DNA of 64,000 bases from Actinopolymorpha sp. NPDC004070 (GTDB lineage: Bacteria > Actinomycetota > Actinomycetes > Propionibacteriales > Actinopolymorphaceae). A program made the translations under genes and the position numbers. How positions within the stretch are numbered: the stretch's first letter is position 1; the number at the start of each line of letters is the position of its first letter. Under the pieces are notes generated by a model. It was not told the DNA's origin, did not search any database, and saw only the letters and a list, made by a program, of their open reading frames with translations. Positions 8,242 through 16,217 of this stretch are shown here, piece by piece. Where the stretch lies: contig NZ_JBEXMJ010000002.1 in NCBI RefSeq assembly GCF_040610475.1, positions 217,541 through 281,540 on the forward strand. Reading direction: 5' to 3'.

Positions 8242-8723
8242 TCGACCGACTCCACCAGCTCGCCACCGTGGCCCGTGGCCTCGGAGCAGACATCGACGCC
8301 GTGGACCAGGAGATCCGGTCGACCGGTGACACACCACAACGACGCGCCGGCTTCCGGCTGGACACCTCCGCATCCTTCGCCCGCTCGGTCGCTGCGCAGC
8401 TTGAGATCACCGCGAGCGACCTGACCCGTATCGCCGCACGCGGGCCCGACACCTGCCAGGTGCAGTGGGGCGTGTGCCCCGAGCACGGCAACACGCTGCG
8501 CTCCTCCGGCGGACGCTGCTGGTGCAGCCGCTGCTCTCGGAGCTTCGACTACGACCGCGCCGGCATGGCGTGCGAGGAACCCGCAGCCTTCCTCCTTCGC
8601 GACGGACAGGGCCGCGAGTCACACGTCTGCACAGCACACGCCGCCGACGCCAGCGAACGACTCATCGGCGCTCATCTGACTCCCCTGCCGGGACCCGCCC
8701 GCGAGACCAGCGAGACGCCCTGA
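8220..8723 (+). CDS. Hypothetical protein with C-terminal zinc-ribbon cysteines
   Basis: 167 residues. The N-terminal ~75 residues are helical and acidic (DRLHQLATVARGLGADIDAV). The C-terminal half carries VCPEHG, WCSRC, ACEE and VCTAH, enough Cys/His to bind one or two zinc ions. ATG 8220 follows a purine-rich GAGAGAAG. It lies in the 8.0-9.3 kb run of small co-directional genes. Function unknown. Confidence 0.6.
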   Translation: MDEHTGVIDRLHQLATVARGLGADIDAVDQEIRSTGDTPQRRAGFRLDTSASFARSVAAQLEITASDLTRIAARGPDTCQVQWGVCPEHGNTLRSSGGRCWCSRCSRSFDYDRAGMACEEPAAFLLRDGQGRESHVCTAHAADASERLIGAHLTPLPGPARETSETP

Positions 8724-8773
8724 CGTTGCCACGCAACGCCACCCAGTACCCGGATCCCAAGGAGTACGTACCT

Positions 8774-9133
8774 ATGACCGGCAACGCGCTCGTCCTCGCG
8801 GTCGACGGCACCGTCACCGCCATCACCCTGCCCGACCGCGACCGACTCAAGGCGATGTACGCCGCATTGGGCTGCGATCTCGTCGACGTCGTGTCCCTCA
8901 CCGACAAGATCGACATGTGGCTCGACGACGAGGGCATCTACAACCACCCTGCCAACCCGTACGCCACCCAACTGGCCCGCCGCTACGGACACACCCACCA
9001 GCCCTACTTCGGCCCCGTCCTGCTCTGCGGCGTCACCTCCGACGGCGACAGCATCAACCTCAGCCCAGCTCAGACCCAGGCTGCCATCGCACAGATCACC
9101 GACGTCCTCGTCAGCATCGGTGCCCACCCATGA
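8774..9133 (+). CDS. DUF3846 domain-containing protein
   Basis: 119 residues. The start MTGNALVLAVDGTVTAI, the middle LGCDLVDVVSLTDKIDMW and the following DDEGIYNHPANPYATQLA match the DUF3846 family found on actinobacterial phages, plasmids and integrative elements. The biochemical role of the family is unknown. AAGGAG lies 9 nt before ATG 8774. The stop codon overlaps the next ATG by 4 bp. Confidence 0.8.
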   Translation: MTGNALVLAVDGTVTAITLPDRDRLKAMYAALGCDLVDVVSLTDKIDMWLDDEGIYNHPANPYATQLARRYGHTHQPYFGPVLLCGVTSDGDSINLSPAQTQAAIAQITDVLVSIGAHP

Positions 9134-9264
9134 GGGCGCACCGGCTCATCCACCGCGACGGCTACGACGAGTGCCTGGACTGCGCCCAGACATTCGCCCA
9201 CGCCAACCGCGACCTCTCCGACCTCATCCCCTGCCGCACCGGCCGCGGCGACCCGCACGCGTGA
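9130..9264 (+). CDS. Tiny Cys/His-containing protein coupled to the DUF3846 gene
   Basis: 44 residues, MRAHRLIHRDGYDECLDCAQ followed by TFAHAN. One CxxC plus several histidines suggests a half zinc finger. It starts inside the DUF3846 stop codon (ATGA), a strong sign of translational coupling. Function unknown. Confidence 0.5.
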   Translation: MRAHRLIHRDGYDECLDCAQTFAHANRDLSDLIPCRTGRGDPHA

Positions 9265-9437
9265 ACGCCGCTGGCCGACGGCGCCGAGTGCGCCTACTGC
9301 CACCCACGTCACCGACCAAACCTCCCTCAAGGAGATCTCACCCGACTGCACCACCGAGGCGTAGCCGGCACCCGGCCGACGCGGCGAGTAGAGCTCACCC
9401 ACGATCGTCACACCGGTCCGAGAAAGGATCAGGCACT

Positions 9438-9632
9438 ATGCCGCCATCCAGGTCGAACGAACGTCTCACAGTCGCTGAGTTCTGCAAGGAGCTCGGCGTC
9501 TCCCGGTCCACCTTCTACGAGTGGCGAAAGAAGGCCCGGGGGCCTCGCTGTATCCGGCTCCCGAACGGTGAACTCCGCATCCGCCGCTCGGAGCTCGAGC
9601 GGTGGCTCGACGCTCACGAGGAAGCAGCCTGA
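9438..9632 (+). CDS. Excisionase-like helix-turn-helix protein
   Basis: 64 residues. LTVAEFCKELGVSRSTFYEW is a recognition HTH, and GPRCIRLPNGELRIRRSELE is the wing, typical of AlpA/Xis-type proteins. AAAGGA lies 9 nt before ATG 9438. It ends 22 bp before the integrase start, so it is the likely recombination directionality factor. The family is sure; which of the two HTH genes of the island is Xis is inferred from position. Confidence 0.8.
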   Translation: MPPSRSNERLTVAEFCKELGVSRSTFYEWRKKARGPRCIRLPNGELRIRRSELERWLDAHEEAA

Positions 9633-9654
9633 CCAGCCGAGGTGAGGCAAACTC

Positions 9655-11109
9655 ATGCGCTCAAGCCACGAAGTTGCGAAGGCCCGCAAGGACACATCGT
9701 TCGACGTCCGGGTATGGCAGATCAGGAGCTACAAGGGCGCCAGGGGTAGCTCGCACACCGTGCGGTGGACGGTCGCCAGGACGCAACGACGTTCAACCTT
9801 CGCTACGAGAGCGCTGGCGGAAAGCTTCCGCGCAGACCTCCTCAGCGCCGCCCGGCGAGGTGAGGCCTTCGACCTCCAGACCGGACTACCCATCTCGCTA
9901 TCCGTCCAAGAAGACGCCGACGTCAGCTGGTACGAGCACGCCTGCGCCTACGTCGACATGAAGTGGGCCCGCGCAGCCGGAAACTCGCGGCGCTCCATCG
10001 CCGACGCTTTGGCCACGGTGACGCCGGCCTTGCTCGCGGACGGCAGCACGCCTCCCAATCGCAAACTGTTGCGCAAGGCCCTCTATGCATGGGCTTTCAA
10101 CACGTCCGCACGGAAGGCCGGCGGTCCACCTGAGGACTGCGTGGGCATCACTCGTTGGCTGGAACGCCACACGCTGCCAATGTCCAGCCTTGACGACCCC
10201 GTCGTCATACGTCGAGCCCTCGACACGCTGGCAAGCAAGCAGGACGGCACGCCTACCGCCGCGAACACGTTCGCGCGCAAGCGGGCGATCTTCTTCAACG
10301 CCCTGGAGTACGCGGTCGAACGCGACCATCTGCCCACGAACCCGCTTCGGCGGGTGAAGTGGACGGCTCCCAAGGTCGCCGACGCGGTAGACCCGCGGAT
10401 CCTGGTCGACCGCAGACGGGCGGAAGCCATCCTCGCCGCTGCCGAAGATCTGCCCACCGCGATGGGCCCGCGCATGGTCGCCTTCTACGCCTGCATCTAC
10501 TACGCCGCAATGAGGCCGGCCGAGGTAGCCGACCTTCGCGCATCGGACATCAAGCTGCCACCGCTGGTCCGGTCGAACGAGGAAGACCGGGAGATCGAGT
10601 CGGGAGAGTGGGGTGAGCTCCTGCTGAGCCACTCCTCACCCGCCCTCAGCACCGCGTGGACCGAGGCCGGCACTCGACGCGAGTCACGTCAGCTCAAGCA
10701 CCGCGCCAAGCAGGACGTGCGCCCTGTGCCCTGCCACCCTCGGCTGGTCGAGCTGCTCCGCCGGCACCTGGACGAGTTCGGCACAGCTCCTGACGGTCGG
10801 CTCTTCCGTAGCCGGTACCACAACCGTCCGCTGTCGGAGAGCACCGTCTGGCAGGTCTGGCACAAGGCAAGGGCCGCAGCACTCTCCCCGCAAGAGGCTG
10901 CCTCCGCGCTCGCCCGCCGCCCCTACGACCTACGCCACGCGTGCGTGACCACCTGGCTCAACGCCGGCGTCGACCCCGCACAGGTCGCCGAATGGGCGGG
11001 CCACAGCGTCGCCGTCCTCCTCCGCGTCTATGTCCGCTGCATCGCTGGCCGCGACGAGGTAGCCAAACAGCGAATCGAACGCGCACTGCAGAAAGAGAGC
11101 AACAGTTAG
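9655..11109 (+). CDS. Tyrosine recombinase (site-specific integrase) of the island
   Basis: 484 residues. An arm/core-binding N-terminus is followed by the catalytic domain, with the first Arg in AAMRPAEVADL, the R-H pair in YDLRHACVTTWL, and the His plus nucleophilic Tyr in WAGHSVAVLLRVYVR. The long insertion between the first Arg and the Lys region is usual in actinobacterial AICE integrases. It cuts and rejoins attP/attB for integration and, with the upstream HTH protein, excision. Its 3' end faces the ATPase gene with only 19 bp between them. The tRNA-Ser 3' end at 14286 is the expected target. Confidence 0.9.
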   Translation: MRSSHEVAKARKDTSFDVRVWQIRSYKGARGSSHTVRWTVARTQRRSTFATRALAESFRADLLSAARRGEAFDLQTGLPISLSVQEDADVSWYEHACAYVDMKWARAAGNSRRSIADALATVTPALLADGSTPPNRKLLRKALYAWAFNTSARKAGGPPEDCVGITRWLERHTLPMSSLDDPVVIRRALDTLASKQDGTPTAANTFARKRAIFFNALEYAVERDHLPTNPLRRVKWTAPKVADAVDPRILVDRRRAEAILAAAEDLPTAMGPRMVAFYACIYYAAMRPAEVADLRASDIKLPPLVRSNEEDREIESGEWGELLLSHSSPALSTAWTEAGTRRESRQLKHRAKQDVRPVPCHPRLVELLRRHLDEFGTAPDGRLFRSRYHNRPLSESTVWQVWHKARAAALSPQEAASALARRPYDLRHACVTTWLNAGVDPAQVAEWAGHSVAVLLRVYVRCIAGRDEVAKQRIERALQKESNS

Positions 11110-11128
11110 AGGACCACTGGGCAACCAT

Positions 11129-12604
11129 TTACACGTCCGCAACTCGATGCCTTGATCGAATCCACGAGACTAAGACGGCAGCCTGACTCTCCAACTCTTC
11201 GTTGCGACACATTAAGTCGAGACATGCCGACATAAAGACTTGTAGACCACCGCACTCCTTGGCCACTGCTTCAAACCAGTCATGACCATCGGACCCGTCC
11301 GCCCGCTCAAGAGCCCTTATCAAATTTTCCGCCCCGCCCGGGAGAAGAGGCGACCAGTTCTGGATTGCGCCGGACCGCCAATTGTCGAACTCGCCTCTGA
11401 TCACTACCTCTGGGGCCCCATCGCCAATGAGGTACCCAAACTTATCGCCAGCGACAGACCTCTGGTCGCCATCCAAAATCCCCACAACCTGATGGCGCGC
11501 ACCTTGGACAGCCTTCAACTCGTCGGCGATGCGACGAACACCTGACATCCCTGAATTCGCATACCAGATCATGGTATGCGACAGCAATTCCTCATCGAAT
11601 CTCGCTAAGACCGCCCGAAGCATTTCAGCAGCAAGCCGGTCCTCTGTGATCAGGCAAATGGTCTCACCGCGGCTAGGAATTCCTAGATGTCTCGCTACCG
11701 CAGCCGTCGACAGGCCGCTTGAGATCGCTGGCTGGGGTAGAGCCGAAAGCATCGTTACGCTTCCATTCGGAAGCCGCTCGAAAAAACCGGGTGAATGACT
11801 CGAAGCCACGACCGCAAGATTCTGATCTATTACGATTTTCACCAATGTATCAACTAGGGCATCCTGAGAAAATACAGCTAAGTGGCTTTCCGGCTCCTCT
11901 AAAAGGACTACCGAGCCAGCCGGGATCTGATTTAAACGCCACACTAGGTAGATCGCCGAGAGTTCACCTCTCCCCATTCCCATCAAATCGTATGTGCGAC
12001 CCATAGACGACACCACGAAAAAGGGGACCGGATCATCTTCCTCGCTATACGCGGTAACTTCGTAGGTTTCGATAGAACTATAGTTCCGCCGCAGCAGATA
12101 GGACACGAGTTGGCACGCATCCTCACTGAAAGGCGCCGGATCGACTCCCTCGGTCAGATCCCCAGGGGAGTCGTCTTCCTTGAACTGCAATAGTATTTGC
12201 TCGGTCTCCGATGACGGATTCACGTAGAAGGTCGGTGCTGGACAATCCCCCACAAGCTCAGGCGCGACAAAGTCCATAGCAGCCGACCACTGAGTGTCGT
12301 TATGCGTTCCACTGACTTCCAGTTTGGCTAGCCATGCGGGCACACTTGGTAGACTGAACTGATCTCGTTCGCGGTTAGTCGACACACCTAGACATCGCGA
12401 CAAAGCCCCCAGAGTGGTGGACTTACCCGCGCCATTCCCTCCACTTATCACGTGCAGTCCAGGCGTAAACTCTAAATTGAGCAATTCTCCGGAGCTAGAA
12501 GTGAACTTAGCCACGGACAGCGAGGTCGCATAGCTTCTCCTCTCTAGCTGCCTGAACCATTTCCTTCGCTCTGCAAACCTCAAATCCAACCCTCTGCCCC
12601 CCAC
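11129..12604 (-). CDS. OLD-family ABC ATPase with C-terminal TOPRIM nuclease domain
   Basis: 491 residues. Walker A GGNGAGKST (55-63), a signature-like GMGRGELSAIYL (209-220), Walker B VVLLEEPESHL with the catalytic Glu (~232-242), and a switch His (SSHSPGF, H270). From ~313 a TOPRIM fold begins with E321 (ICLITED) and D378-G-D380 (VGILDGD). This is the layout of OLD nucleases and of the effector chains of Gabija- or PARIS-type defence. It overlaps the DUF262 gene by 25 bp and is the second gene of that pair. The GTG at 12604 is used; a later TTG is possible. Low G+C indicates recent transfer. Defence function is inferred. Confidence 0.85.
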   Translation of the reverse strand: MGGRGLDLRFAERRKWFRQLERRSYATSLSVAKFTSSSGELLNLEFTPGLHVISGGNGAGKSTTLGALSRCLGVSTNRERDQFSLPSVPAWLAKLEVSGTHNDTQWSAAMDFVAPELVGDCPAPTFYVNPSSETEQILLQFKEDDSPGDLTEGVDPAPFSEDACQLVSYLLRRNYSSIETYEVTAYSEEDDPVPFFVVSSMGRTYDLMGMGRGELSAIYLVWRLNQIPAGSVVLLEEPESHLAVFSQDALVDTLVKIVIDQNLAVVASSHSPGFFERLPNGSVTMLSALPQPAISSGLSTAAVARHLGIPSRGETICLITEDRLAAEMLRAVLARFDEELLSHTMIWYANSGMSGVRRIADELKAVQGARHQVVGILDGDQRSVAGDKFGYLIGDGAPEVVIRGEFDNWRSGAIQNWSPLLPGGAENLIRALERADGSDGHDWFEAVAKECGGLQVFMSACLDLMCRNEELESQAAVLVSWIRSRHRVADV

Positions 12605-13743
12605 TCTGACTTCTGGGAGAACGCAGACAGGCGATGCTCGGCGTCTCGTGCCTCAGAGTGAGCTCGGGCCTCAAGTAAGAGCGAAGCCATTGGAAGCTCC
12701 GATATTAGTCTCTCAGGACAGAGATCGGCGAAGATCATCCAGGCCGTCAGGTCCCGAAGGACAACCGACGACACATCCGCGACCCGCGCAGTAGCTCTGT
12801 CTTGAAAGATCCGTAGTGGAACTGAAAGCTCAAGCGGGTGGGAGGAATCTCTGGCCATACGCGCCCGCTCGATCCACTCAATTGAAAAGGATAATATGGG
12901 ACTTAGCACTTCAAGTTTATGTATCCGGTTCGCACGAGCTGCCATGCAGAGCCAAGTATGGACTGTGGCCTTATTGGGCTTGATTCGCTCGCTTTGACCG
13001 TCAAGCATGGGAAGCTGCAGCACGTAGCTTAGGCAGTTCTTCGCAGTGGCGATGGTCTCAGGTGAGAAGGGCGACTTAGTTCGATACCTATTTGTAATCC
13101 TTTGCGCAGTAACCTTCTCAACGAGTGACCGCTGCTCCAGCGTTAGCATGAAACGCGCTATGAGGTCATCATAGGCCATTCTTGCATTCGAAAAACCAAT
13201 TCGATGTGTTGACAGACCTTCTGCAGACGCCCAGTCCACCAATTCGCGCACCTGGTTACGTGGGTCACCGATGAAGGCGTTGCGTTTCTCAGCCTCTGTA
13301 AGGTTCGTCGGTTGATTCAACCGGAAAAATAGTTCGTGCGGCTCATCAGGTGAATAATCCCCGAGTTCGAATACACGAATCGAGAAGGTCCCGAATTCGT
13401 CACGCACCTCCTCTGGGAGTTGCGAATACTTCTTGCCGTGCAGTTCGTACAGACGGTCCTCTTGCGGTTCGATCCGCCCGTCGACAGGGAAGATCCCATC
13501 CATAAAGTCTCGGATTGCGGTGAGGCGTTGCTGACCGTCGAGGACATCAAAACGTCCGCCACCCTTGGCGACAAGGTGTATCGGGGGGACGTGCCACCGC
13601 CGGAGGATGCTGTCGATTAATCGCTGCTTCTTCGAAATTGTCCAAACTTCCCCCCTCTGAAATTCTGGCTGAAGATCGATAGTCTTCCTTCGCACCCGGT
13701 TGACGATGGTATCCAAGTCTGGATCACTAGTGTTGAAACGCAC
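12580..13743 (-). CDS. DUF262 (GmrS/ParB-like NTPase) protein, partner of the OLD nuclease
   Basis: 387 residues. DUF262 signatures: DLQPEFQRGEVW (from 23), VLDGQQRLTAI (D69-GQQ-R73) and FFRLNQPTNLTEAEKRNAF. In type IV restriction (GmrSD) this domain is a nucleotide-dependent regulator or nuclease of modified DNA. Here there is no C-terminal DUF1524 HNH domain; the last ~130 residues are helical. The GTG at 13743 has AGGGGAGGG a few nt upstream. It overlaps the ATPase-TOPRIM gene, so nuclease activity may come from that partner. The base composition is among the most AT-rich in the window. Confidence 0.8.
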   Translation of the reverse strand: MRFNTSDPDLDTIVNRVRRKTIDLQPEFQRGEVWTISKKQRLIDSILRRWHVPPIHLVAKGGGRFDVLDGQQRLTAIRDFMDGIFPVDGRIEPQEDRLYELHGKKYSQLPEEVRDEFGTFSIRVFELGDYSPDEPHELFFRLNQPTNLTEAEKRNAFIGDPRNQVRELVDWASAEGLSTHRIGFSNARMAYDDLIARFMLTLEQRSLVEKVTAQRITNRYRTKSPFSPETIATAKNCLSYVLQLPMLDGQSERIKPNKATVHTWLCMAARANRIHKLEVLSPILSFSIEWIERARMARDSSHPLELSVPLRIFQDRATARVADVSSVVLRDLTAWMIFADLCPERLISELPMASLLLEARAHSEARDAEHRLSAFSQKSEWGAEGWI

Positions 13744-14084
13744 GTATCCCTCCCCTTACGTATGTCGGCGTGTGAGTAATAGATTCCGAATCACGCCTGG
13801 CGCCTGTGTGTCTAACGCGGTAATCCTTAACGATGCCGCGACTCAAAGCACTCGCAAATTAAGGGCCGCGCGAAATGGCAACGACGCCTGCAGAATACGA
13901 TCTTGCCCCCATATCTAGTCACTGCGGTCTGCATGATTAGGCACACCTATGGCGAGTCGATCACGCCGCCATAGCATGCCACGCCGAGAGGCAAAATGTC
14001 AGCAGTTGGTAGAACTACATCACATACCGGCCAGGGCGGCGGGGCTACGTTGAGAGGGAGCGTTCAAAGAGGCGCGGGCGCCCG
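13744..14084. other. AT-richer intergenic stretch at the island's right end
   Basis: It holds the promoter region of the DUF262-OLD pair and an 8-bp inverted repeat (13947-13974). No supported gene was seen. It lies between the cargo and the tRNA, so arm-type integrase sites would be expected here. Confidence 0.4.
13947..13974. repeat. Inverted repeat CTATGGCG-N12-CGCCATAG
   Basis: A perfect 8-bp inverted repeat (13947-13954 and 13967-13974) around a 12-bp centre. No U-tract follows on either strand, so it is more likely a protein-binding site than a terminator. Its place near the tRNA end of the island makes an integrase/Xis or regulator site possible. Confidence 0.4.
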
Positions 14085-14237
14085 GTGGAGCGGCTCGGCG
14101 AGCCTTGGGATCGCCTTCGGCGTCACGTGTTCATCCTCGCTTGGATGCTCGGGTTCATGTCTAGCTTCGCCGCGTATTCGCCGCAGATGCTCGCGAACGG
14201 CCATCGACGGCCGGACGCGGCTGGACTGGCCAACTAG
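14085..14237 (+). CDS. Possible small single-pass membrane protein or gene remnant
   Basis: 50 residues from GTG 14085. A charged N-terminus (RLGEPWDRLRRH) is followed by one hydrophobic segment (VFILAWMLGFMSSFAA), then YSPQMLANG and a short tail. The frame is open from 14013 with natural-looking composition (YVERERSKRRGRP), so this could be the 3' end of a larger gene truncated by island insertion. No ribosome site is visible before the GTG. Confidence 0.3.
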   Translation: MERLGEPWDRLRRHVFILAWMLGFMSSFAAYSPQMLANGHRRPDAAGLAN

Positions 14238-14285
14238 ACCGCAGTCACGCATCGTCGCAGGTCAGCGGCCGTTTTCCGGCTTGGG

Positions 14286-14376
14286 CGGAGGGCATGGGAT
14301 TCGAACCCATGACCGAGAGGGGTCCCTCGGTAGCGGTTTTCAAGACCGCCGCACTAGGCCACTATGCGAGCCCTCC
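14286..14376 (-). tRNA. tRNA-Ser (anticodon UGA)
   Basis: The 7-bp acceptor stem pairs GGAGGGC (14376-14370) with GCCCTCC (14293-14287), and G at 14286 is the discriminator. The anticodon loop CTTGAAA gives UGA. The long variable arm (ACCGAGGGACCCCTCTCGGT) is typical of serine tRNAs, and the T-loop is GTTCGAATC. CCA is not encoded. Its 3' end faces the island and is the likely attB. Confidence 0.95.
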
Positions 14377-14570
14377 CGACCTGCGGCACGACGCCTGAGC
14401 CCGAGAGGCGACAGCCGGTCGAACGACCAGACCCCACCCCGGCGTACCCCGCAGATCAGCCCCCGAGCTCACGCCTCGAGGGCAACGCCGACCATTGTCC
14501 CATCCACCTACGACAGCCCGTCCCACCCCTGGCTGCGAGCCCCCGTCGAGACGAGCCGAAAGCCGCAGCC

Positions 14571-16007
14571 TCAGCCCGTAGGCAAGACGTTGTGGTTGAG
14601 CCGGAAGAGGTTCTCCGGGTCGAAGCGCCGCTTCAGCTCGACCAGACGCGCGTAGTTGTCCCCGAACGCCGACCGCGCGAGTTCGTCCGCCTCGTAGAAG
14701 CCGGGGAAGTTCACGTACTCCCGCCCGTCGGAGTACGCTCCCGTCCGCTCGTACACCTCACGCGCCCAGGCGATGTTGGCGTCGTCGTCCTCGGGAAGCT
14801 CCCAGTTCGCCTCGATGCCCAGCATGTACGGCATCGACCGGTCGCCGAAGGCGGTGTCGCCCGCGGGCACCCTGGCCATCGCGCCGCCGAGCGGCCACAC
14901 GTCGATGCTGGACCGCGGCGACGGCGCCGCCTCGCCGAGCGAGACGATCGTGTCGATGAGCGCGTCGTCCAGCCCGGTGAGGAAGCGCGACTTCCAGTAG
15001 TAGCGGAGATCGTGCGCGGGATAGTCGTCGTCGAAGAACTGCTGCAGTTCGAGGTACGTACGCCGCCCGCTGAGGTCGGCGACCGGCCGGCCGAGCGCGC
15101 GGGCCGCGGCCAGCACGCGTTCGCCCTCGTCGGGGTCGCCGATGTAGGTGGCCAGGAGGATCAGCACCGGCCGCCCGACGAAGTCCGCCGGGATCCCCTC
15201 CATCGGCGGCCCGTCCATGAGGATCGCGATCGTCGCCACCTCGTCCGGGATCGTCTCCTTCCACGACCGGATCGCCCGCAGCATCTCGCCCGCGTCGGCG
15301 CCGGCATGCACGAGGAGCGCGCAGAAGACGTCCGGCCCGACCGGGTGCGCACGGAACTCGAACTCCGTCACGATCCCGAAGTTGCCGCCGCCCCCGCGCA
15401 GCGCCCACAGCAGGTCCGGGTCCTCGCTGGGCTTGGACCCGGCGCGCACCGTCCCGCCGTCGGAGGTCACCACCTCGGCCGACCGCAGGTTGTCGCAGCT
15501 CAGCCCGTGCTTGCGGAACAGCCAGCCGAACCCGCCGCCGAGCGTGAGACCAGCCGCACCGGTGTCGCTCACCACGCCCATCGGGACGGCCAGGTTGAAC
15601 GGCTGCGTCGCCTGGTCGAGGTCGGCGATGCGTACGCCGCCCTGGGCGCGGACGATCTCGGTGGCCGGATTGGTCAGGGCCGCGCTCATCGGGGACAGGT
15701 CAACGACCAGGCCACCGTCACACGAGGCGACCCCGGAGACGTTGTGCCCGCCACCGCGGACGGCGAGGAGCAGGTCGTGCTCGCGGGCGAAGTTGACCGC
15801 GGTGGCGACGTCGCCGGAGTCGGCGCAGCGGGCGATCAGTCCGGGCCGCTTGTCGACCAGACCGTTCCACACCGACCGGGCCGTGTCGTACTCGGGATCG
15901 ATGGGCTGGATGAGGCGGCCGCGCAGGTCGTCCGCGAACCTCTCCACCGCCCCCTCGGGCACCTCGACGAGATCGCCGGCGAAGGAGTTCAGTCGTACGA
16001 CAGCCAC
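14571..16007 (-). CDS. FAD-binding oxidoreductase, berberine-bridge-enzyme type
   Basis: 478 residues. The PCMH FAD domain has LAVRGGGHNVSG, whose His is the usual covalent flavin attachment residue, and GLTLGGGFGWLFRKHGLSCD, where the Cys would give a second link. The C-terminal BBE segment ends DPENLFRLNHNVLP. Such enzymes oxidise sugars or secondary metabolites with O2. GTG 16007 is chosen because the conserved region begins right after it and a G-rich ribosome site precedes it. No operon partner; it is divergent from the kinase at 16218. Confidence 0.85.
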   Translation of the reverse strand: MAVVRLNSFAGDLVEVPEGAVERFADDLRGRLIQPIDPEYDTARSVWNGLVDKRPGLIARCADSGDVATAVNFAREHDLLLAVRGGGHNVSGVASCDGGLVVDLSPMSAALTNPATEIVRAQGGVRIADLDQATQPFNLAVPMGVVSDTGAAGLTLGGGFGWLFRKHGLSCDNLRSAEVVTSDGGTVRAGSKPSEDPDLLWALRGGGGNFGIVTEFEFRAHPVGPDVFCALLVHAGADAGEMLRAIRSWKETIPDEVATIAILMDGPPMEGIPADFVGRPVLILLATYIGDPDEGERVLAAARALGRPVADLSGRRTYLELQQFFDDDYPAHDLRYYWKSRFLTGLDDALIDTIVSLGEAAPSPRSSIDVWPLGGAMARVPAGDTAFGDRSMPYMLGIEANWELPEDDDANIAWAREVYERTGAYSDGREYVNFPGFYEADELARSAFGDNYARLVELKRRFDPENLFRLNHNVLPTG

Positions 16008-16217
16008 GGCCGGACCCCCAGGAGGCGGAGACGCGGGGACGCACGGACGCGGAGCACGCCCGCTCTCCCGGCATCCCACCATCGGCGTCCGCGTGGCGGC
16101 ACGGGCATCTCGTCCCGCTCACCGCGGGCGTCCGGCCCGGGAGCGGCGGGGCCGGTCGGCCCGGACCGAGATCCAAACCAGGTGCTCCGCGGCGCACCCA
16201 CCCGGCACCATGGAGCG

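Larger units (their letters stand above)
1..14285. mobile_element. Integrated AICE-like genomic island, left end outside the window
   Basis: Seen: a tyrosine recombinase preceded by a small excisionase-like HTH gene, a GntR regulator, a WhiB-like gene and a run of tiny zinc-finger or DUF3846 genes, all lying on the 3' side of a complete tRNA-Ser gene. G+C is visibly lower than in the chromosome to the right, most strongly at 11.1-14.0 kb and moderately in the 3950-7177 gene. Known: actinomycete integrative elements use this int/xis plus tRNA-3'-end arrangement. Inferred: the right boundary is the tRNA 3' end at 14286. No second copy of the tRNA 3' end is visible in the window, so the left boundary, and any replication or FtsK-type transfer genes, would lie beyond position 1. 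Confidence 0.7.

Noticed and set aside
11129..13743. Gabija, Septu or GmrSD assignment
   Set aside because: There is no UvrD helicase (Gabija), no HNH partner (Septu) and no DUF1524 domain (GmrSD); only parts of each are shared.
14268..14280. Intrinsic terminator of the tRNA-Ser gene
   Set aside because: GCCG/CGGC can pair around a 5-nt loop but the stem is only 4 bp and no U-tract follows.
13996..14655. Long plus-strand frame across the tRNA
   Set aside because: It runs through the tRNA-Ser gene and the end of the oxidoreductase in antisense, with Ser/Arg-rich shadow composition.
14364..16217. Long plus-strand open frame upstream of the P-loop kinase
   Set aside because: It is antisense to the FAD oxidoreductase; only the part from 16218 has motifs.
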